Source: an uncultured Phycisphaerales bacterium (GTDB lineage: Bacteria; Planctomycetota; Phycisphaerae; Phycisphaerales; SM1A02). From it: 8,575 nt of DNA. Where the stretch lies: NCBI GenBank assembly GCA_946886375.1, contig CAMPIL010000148.1, forward strand, positions 1-8,575, in the 5' to 3' direction. Under the pieces are notes generated by a model. That model worked only from the letters and a program-made list of their open reading frames with translations, was not told the DNA's origin and searched no databases. This document shows, piece after piece, positions 5,793 to 8,575 of this stretch; position 1 is the stretch's first letter, and every line of letters begins with the position of its first letter. The position numbers and the translations under genes are program-made.

Positions 5793-6548
5793 TCATCTGC
5801 CTTCTTTGAGTCTTTCCCCCAGCCAATCGCTTAATTGCGGGATCGCGTGAATTTTTTCAGCCACGGCGTTCACGTCGTACTCCAGCCTGAAAAACTCGAC
5901 CCGGTCATCGCTGAGGATCGCGTAACTGGAGCGCGGATCGAGGTCGCGCGGCTGGCCCACCGAACCAGGGTTCACGATCGCCTTCTCACCATCGCTGAAC
6001 TTGTACAGGCCTTCCAGATCGTCCGGCGGGTAAAAGTCCGGTTCGTTGGTGAACACGCCCGGCACGTGAGTGTGGCCCACCAGGCAGAACTTGTCCACAC
6101 GCTCGAAGATCTGCTGCATCTTCACCGGCGAGTTGATGGCGTCTTCGGGAAACAGGTACTCGTTGATCGGCCGGCGGGGCGAACCGTGCACGCACAGGAA
6201 ATCGCCATCCATCACGCGCACGCGCAACTTGCCCAGAAACTCCCAGCGCTTGGCGGCCTTGACCGAATCGCTCTCGGCCTCGAACTGCGCGCGGGTCCAG
6301 TAGGCGGCCTGCTCTGCGGCCTGGTTGAAGTTGGTCGGCTCATACAGCGCGCCGAAGTCGTGGTTGCCCATCAGCGACCACTCGCAGCGCTCGGCGATCA
6401 GGTCCACGCATTCCACCGGGTTGGGACCATAGCCCAGAATGTCGCCCAGACAGATGATGCGATCAACCTTTTGCTTGTCGATGTGGTCCAGCACGACGCG
6501 CAGCGCTTCAAGGTTGGCGTGAATGTCACTGATGACGGCGGTGCGCAC
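5793..6548 (-). CDS. Calcineurin-like metallophosphoesterase
   Basis: A 251-residue cytoplasmic phosphoesterase with two-metal chemistry (Metallophos_2 type). All metal-ligand motifs are present, numbered from the GTG start: SDIHAN (D8, H10), LGDILGYGPNP (D36), MGNHD (N62, H63), CVHGSPR (H121) and VGHTHVPG (H159, H161). The ending VNPGSVGQPRD is typical of the small YfcE/MJ0936-like group. The substrate is not set by these motifs; phosphodiesters, diadenosine polyphosphates and protein phosphates are all used in the family. The open frame extends to a TTG at 6566, but the GTG at 6548 is preferred: it lies 10 nt after a GAGGAG ribosome binding site that would otherwise be inside the coding sequence, and it places the first beta strand (MRTAVIS) at the N-terminus as usual. 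It is transcribed toward yidC, with a 107 bp gap, so they may or may not share a transcript. Confidence 0.92.
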   Translation of the reverse strand: MRTAVISDIHANLEALRVVLDHIDKQKVDRIICLGDILGYGPNPVECVDLIAERCEWSLMGNHDFGALYEPTNFNQAAEQAAYWTRAQFEAESDSVKAAKRWEFLGKLRVRVMDGDFLCVHGSPRRPINEYLFPEDAINSPVKMQQIFERVDKFCLVGHTHVPGVFTNEPDFYPPDDLEGLYKFSDGEKAIVNPGSVGQPRDLDPRSSYAILSDDRVEFFRLEYDVNAVAEKIHAIPQLSDWLGERLKEGR

Positions 6549-6558
6549 GGACGGACGA

Positions 6559-6564
6559 CTCCTC
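6559..6564 (-). promoter_or_regulatory. Ribosome binding site GAGGAG deciding the phosphoesterase start
   Basis: On the minus strand GAGGAG is followed after 10 nt by GTG (6548-6546). It overlaps the alternative upstream TTG start (6566-6564), so it can only serve the GTG. Strong Shine-Dalgarno sequences are rare among the minus-strand genes here, which makes this one informative. Confidence 0.65.
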
Positions 6565-6566
6565 AA

Positions 6567-6834
6567 GGTACAGAATCGTCGATGCTAGAAGACGCGGCAG
6601 GGATCGTCAACGCGGGGCGGGACAGCCCCAGCCCAGCCAACGATTGCCGATCAGGCCGTTGCGGATGATCCGTTGGCGGGCGATGCCGAATAGTCGTGGA
6701 TTGGATTGACTACAAACGGGGCCAAGCGTGAACTGCGTCGGGGGAAACAACGCGCATCCAAACGGCACTACGCTCAGCGCTGGAACGAGTTTTCAAGTTG
6801 GCCCAAAGCACTCGCGGGAGCGGCCGGCTGACGC
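6567..6834. other. Intergenic region upstream of the phosphoesterase, no gene seen
   Basis: No convincing reading frame. It contains a GGGGC/GCCCC hairpin (6614-6629, six-base loop) and a 7-bp inverted repeat GCCAACG/CGTTGGC (6636-6642 and 6671-6677) about 90-130 bp upstream of the phosphoesterase start. Either could be a regulatory structure or chance in GC-rich DNA. No clear -10/-35 pair was identified. Confidence 0.5.
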
Positions 6835-6836
6835 TC
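6818..6836. other. GC-rich hairpin overlapping the stop of the HAF/dockerin gene
   Basis: GAGCG (6818-6822) pairs with CGCTC (6832-6836) around a nine-base loop containing GCCGGC, next to a second small inverted element CTC-GCGG-GAG (6811-6820). The TGA stop of the HAF gene (6837-6835) lies at the hairpin edge. No T tract follows on the minus strand, so it is not a classical intrinsic terminator. It could be a 3' stabilising structure or a REP-like palindrome. Confidence 0.35.
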
Positions 6837-8097
6837 ACGGCGCCCAGTTCAACACGACCGTCAGCAGGTCATTCAGACCGACGTTGCTGTCGCTGTCCAG
6901 GTCCGCCGGGCAGTTGACGCCGAAGGCCGGCGGAGCGCATCGGCCCCAGGAATGAATCACGGTGAGCAGGTCCGGCACGTTCACCTTCTGATCGCAGTTC
7001 ACATCGCCAATCAAAGGCGGGATTGGAAGCAGGACGACACCGATGGTGGTGCCGGAACCCACGAGCGTGGCGGTGCCGACGATCTCGCTGTTGTTGTTGA
7101 TGGAAGCAACTTGGATGTTGGTGATGGTGGGATGCGGCGGGAGCAGTTGGTCAATCGGATAGGTGACGCCGTTGCGCCAGAGGAAGCCCGGCAATGCGCT
7201 GCTGCCCACATTCCAGCAGCTGCCGATCATCTGTGAATGGTCGTTGATGCTTGGGGAGCCGCTATTGGAGAAGCTCGGCAAGGGCTGAATCTCAATCACC
7301 TCGCCGTCGCGCCAGAGTAATCCACGTGACACGTTGCCGCTGCCACTTGGGTTCGGGCGGTAATGCCTGCCGGTGATTTCGCCTTTGTTGTTGATTGTAC
7401 GAGCGGATCCGGTGATGGCGCCTGAGGGCAGCGGCAGCTGCGTTGTTACGCCGTTTTGCCAGAGAAATGGGAAGGCAACAAATGGAGGTACGTCAAAGAC
7501 GCCCATCCAGCCGACGATCTGGTTGCGATTATTTATGGAGGCCGCATTATTGTTCGGCCCTAGAGGCAGATTGAGATCGATCATCTTGCGATTCTGCCAG
7601 CGAAAGGCATGAATCGCAGAGCCGACACTCGCCGAACCCACAACCACACCAAGTTCATTGAAGCCGCCGGGGCTTACCTCGCTGCCCCCGGGCAGCGAAC
7701 CAAGATCGTTCAATAATCCATCTCGGCTCAAGAAAAAACCACGATGAACTGCACCCGTTGCGGCGTTCCACATTGCACCCACAATTTCATTAGAATTGTT
7801 GACGGCCCCAGCATAACCGTCGGGATGAGTTGGCGGTAACGGAATGGGAGTAATGTTGTCGTTTCCATACCTCACGAATGGACGATCACTGAACGCTATA
7901 CATCCGTATTCTCCTACGGTAACTCCACCGCTATTCATTCCATAGGCAGATAGAGTTCCGGGACTGCACGGCGGAGCAATGAGTTGCAAGCCGTAGCGCG
8001 GGCACTGCCCAGTGGCTGCGCACTCTGACGCCAACCATGCGATCGTCACGATTACTTCGCCTGCCGCCCACTTTACAAAGTAACGTGTAGATTTCAC
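6835..8097 (-). CDS. Secreted HAF-repeat protein with C-terminal dockerin-like domain
   Basis: A 420-residue exported protein of unknown function. The N-terminus (KSTRYFVKW, then VIVTIAWLAS) is a probable signal peptide ending near residues 27-30. The body consists of degenerate repeats of the HAF type, each with an F/L-W-x-N/D-G segment (FRWQNRK, FLWQNGV, LLWRDGE, FLWRNGV) and an I-N-x-x-x-x-I-V-G segment (VNNSNEIVG, INNRNQIVG, INNKGEITG, INDHSQMIG, INNNSEIVG), about 45-60 residues per repeat and likely beta-propeller-like. Residues 364-420 form a dockerin-like pair of EF-hand-type loops, GDVNCDQKVNVPDLLTVIHSW and ADLDSDSNVGLNDLLTVV, joined by a Cys-bearing linker. Such endings are frequent in Planctomycetota secreted proteins and may serve surface attachment rather than true cellulosome assembly. 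The start is a GTG at 8097 with GGAG 8 nt upstream. It is divergent from the secreted gene at the right edge. Confidence 0.85.
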   Translation of the reverse strand: MKSTRYFVKWAAGEVIVTIAWLASECAATGQCPRYGLQLIAPPCSPGTLSAYGMNSGGVTVGEYGCIAFSDRPFVRYGNDNITPIPLPPTHPDGYAGAVNNSNEIVGAMWNAATGAVHRGFFLSRDGLLNDLGSLPGGSEVSPGGFNELGVVVGSASVGSAIHAFRWQNRKMIDLNLPLGPNNNAASINNRNQIVGWMGVFDVPPFVAFPFLWQNGVTTQLPLPSGAITGSARTINNKGEITGRHYRPNPSGSGNVSRGLLWRDGEVIEIQPLPSFSNSGSPSINDHSQMIGSCWNVGSSALPGFLWRNGVTYPIDQLLPPHPTITNIQVASINNNSEIVGTATLVGSGTTIGVVLLPIPPLIGDVNCDQKVNVPDLLTVIHSWGRCAPPAFGVNCPADLDSDSNVGLNDLLTVVLNWAP

Positions 8098-8105
8098 GCG
8101 AAACG

Positions 8106-8109
8106 CTCC
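8106..8109 (-). promoter_or_regulatory. Ribosome binding site GGAG of the HAF/dockerin gene
   Basis: On the minus strand GGAG is followed after 8 nt by the GTG start at 8097. It supports the non-ATG start, which also places a basic segment and a hydrophobic core correctly for a signal peptide. Confidence 0.55.
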
Positions 8110-8147
8110 GCTGGCTATCTTGGCTCAAGTGGGCTGACGCTTCCCAA

Positions 8148-8176
8148 AATATATCTCATGCATTGACAATGAGCAA
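8148..8176 (-). promoter_or_regulatory. Possible sigma-70-like promoter of the HAF/dockerin gene
   Basis: On the minus strand TTGCTC (8176-8171), a 17-bp spacer and TATATT (8153-8148) form a -35/-10 pair with a good -10 and a partial -35. It would give a leader of roughly 45 nt before the GTG at 8097. This is the most AT-rich patch of the intergenic region. Consensus similarity only. Confidence 0.3.
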
Positions 8177-8243
8177 GTTCTTTCACGCGATTCCGCCTTG
8201 ATGCCCGATAGAAGTCCTTACCAGGACGCGTTTCTTACAAAAC

Positions 8244-8250
8244 AGGAGAG
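8244..8250 (+). promoter_or_regulatory. Ribosome binding site AGGAGAG of the plus-strand secreted gene
   Basis: AGGAGAG lies 6 nt before the ATG at 8257, near-ideal sequence and spacing, and fixes the start of the right-edge gene. Confidence 0.75.
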
Positions 8251-8256
8251 TTCCTC

Positions 8257-8575
8257 ATGAATCGCTTCGAGAGAATCGTTCGGCTCACCCGGATCATCTC
8301 GACATCAACTGTTTTCGTGTTCCCCACAATCGCCGTTGCCCAGCCTGGACCACCACAAATTTTCACACTGCGCGTCGACGCCACCTCACTCGTGAATGGC
8401 CCTGGAATAGCAGAGGATTGGTCCGATTCGTTCAAGTACCTTCAGGATGCTCTTGCGGTCGCAACAGCCGATGGGGATGTCCAGAACAATCACTACGTAA
8501 TCCGCGTCGCCAAGGGCACATACAAACCTGACCAGGCCGAAGTTGCCCCGATGCCCACCAATCCGCGCGACGCCA
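8257..8575 (+). CDS. Secreted protein, probable parallel beta-helix family, N-terminal part
   Basis: The visible 106 residues continue beyond the window. They begin with a signal peptide: basic MNRFERIVRLTR, a hydrophobic stretch to about residue 27, and a likely cleavage site after AVA (residue 28) before QPG. The mature start reads FTLRVDATSLVNGPGIAEDW, then SDSFKYLQDALAVA and YVIRVAKGTYKPD. The pattern V-D-x-x-A/S ... W-x-x-x-F/A-x-x-L-Q-D-A-L ... I-x-V-A-x-G-T-Y-x-P is the recurrent N-terminus of large secreted right-handed beta-helix proteins of Planctomycetota and Bacteroidota. The helical rungs and any C-terminal anchor or dockerin would lie outside the window. The ATG is backed by a strong AGGAGAG. 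It is divergent from the HAF/dockerin gene, and both are exported. Confidence 0.8.
   Translation, partial: MNRFERIVRLTRIISTSTVFVFPTIAVAQPGPPQIFTLRVDATSLVNGPGIAEDWSDSFKYLQDALAVATADGDVQNNHYVIRVAKGTYKPDQAEVAPMPTNPRDA

Noticed and set aside
5835..6668. Plus-strand 277-codon open frame opposite the phosphoesterase
   Set aside because: The opposite strand encodes every metallophosphoesterase motif in order, and this frame has no domain signature.
8163..8191. Perfect TTGACA at 8163-8168 as a -35 box for the plus-strand secreted gene
   Set aside because: No -10-like hexamer occurs at 16-18 bp (17-bp spacing gives CGCGAT), so the match alone is not enough to call a promoter.

Overview
The window looks like chromosomal DNA from a GC-rich bacterium of the phylum Planctomycetota, most likely class Phycisphaerae or a relative. 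Four things point there: a secreted HAF-repeat protein ending in a dockerin-like pair (GDVNCD...LLTVIHSWG and ADLDSD...LLTVVLNWAP), a neighbouring secreted beta-helix-type protein, a YidC with a very long Gln/Pro/Ala-rich periplasmic linker, and the scarcity of Shine-Dalgarno sequences. The assignment is inferred from protein style. There is no rRNA or other marker in the window.

Layout, read along the minus strand from right to left. Positions 8097-6835 encode the HAF/dockerin secreted protein. A 268-286 bp gap follows. Next come a calcineurin-like phosphoesterase (6548-5793), a 107 bp gap holding five 7-bp GATT repeats, and the membrane insertase YidC (5685-3400). Then comes an unusual 634 bp non-coding stretch (3399-2766). 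After it lies a group of four close minus-strand genes: mnmE (2765-1359), a YbgC/FadM-like thioesterase (1283-870), a small single-pass membrane protein of unknown function whose start overlaps the thioesterase stop (873-421), and the N-terminal part of a class IV PLP aminotransferase that runs off the left edge (415-1). The only plus-strand gene is at the right edge: the start of a secreted protein (8257-8575), divergent from the HAF gene across a 159 bp intergenic region.

The core is a recognisable housekeeping block. YidC inserts inner-membrane proteins. MnmE, with MnmG, modifies the wobble uridine of certain tRNAs. These two genes are neighbours in many bacteria (rpmH-rnpA-yidC-mnmE order). 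Here they are separated by a diverged tandem duplication of about 165 bp per unit, in which a 33 bp core is identical in both copies, followed by a plus-strand intrinsic-terminator-like hairpin. That spacer is the part of the window least explained by known genes. The right end is an accessory region of secreted proteins.

I found no tRNA, rRNA, CRISPR array, transposase or defence gene.
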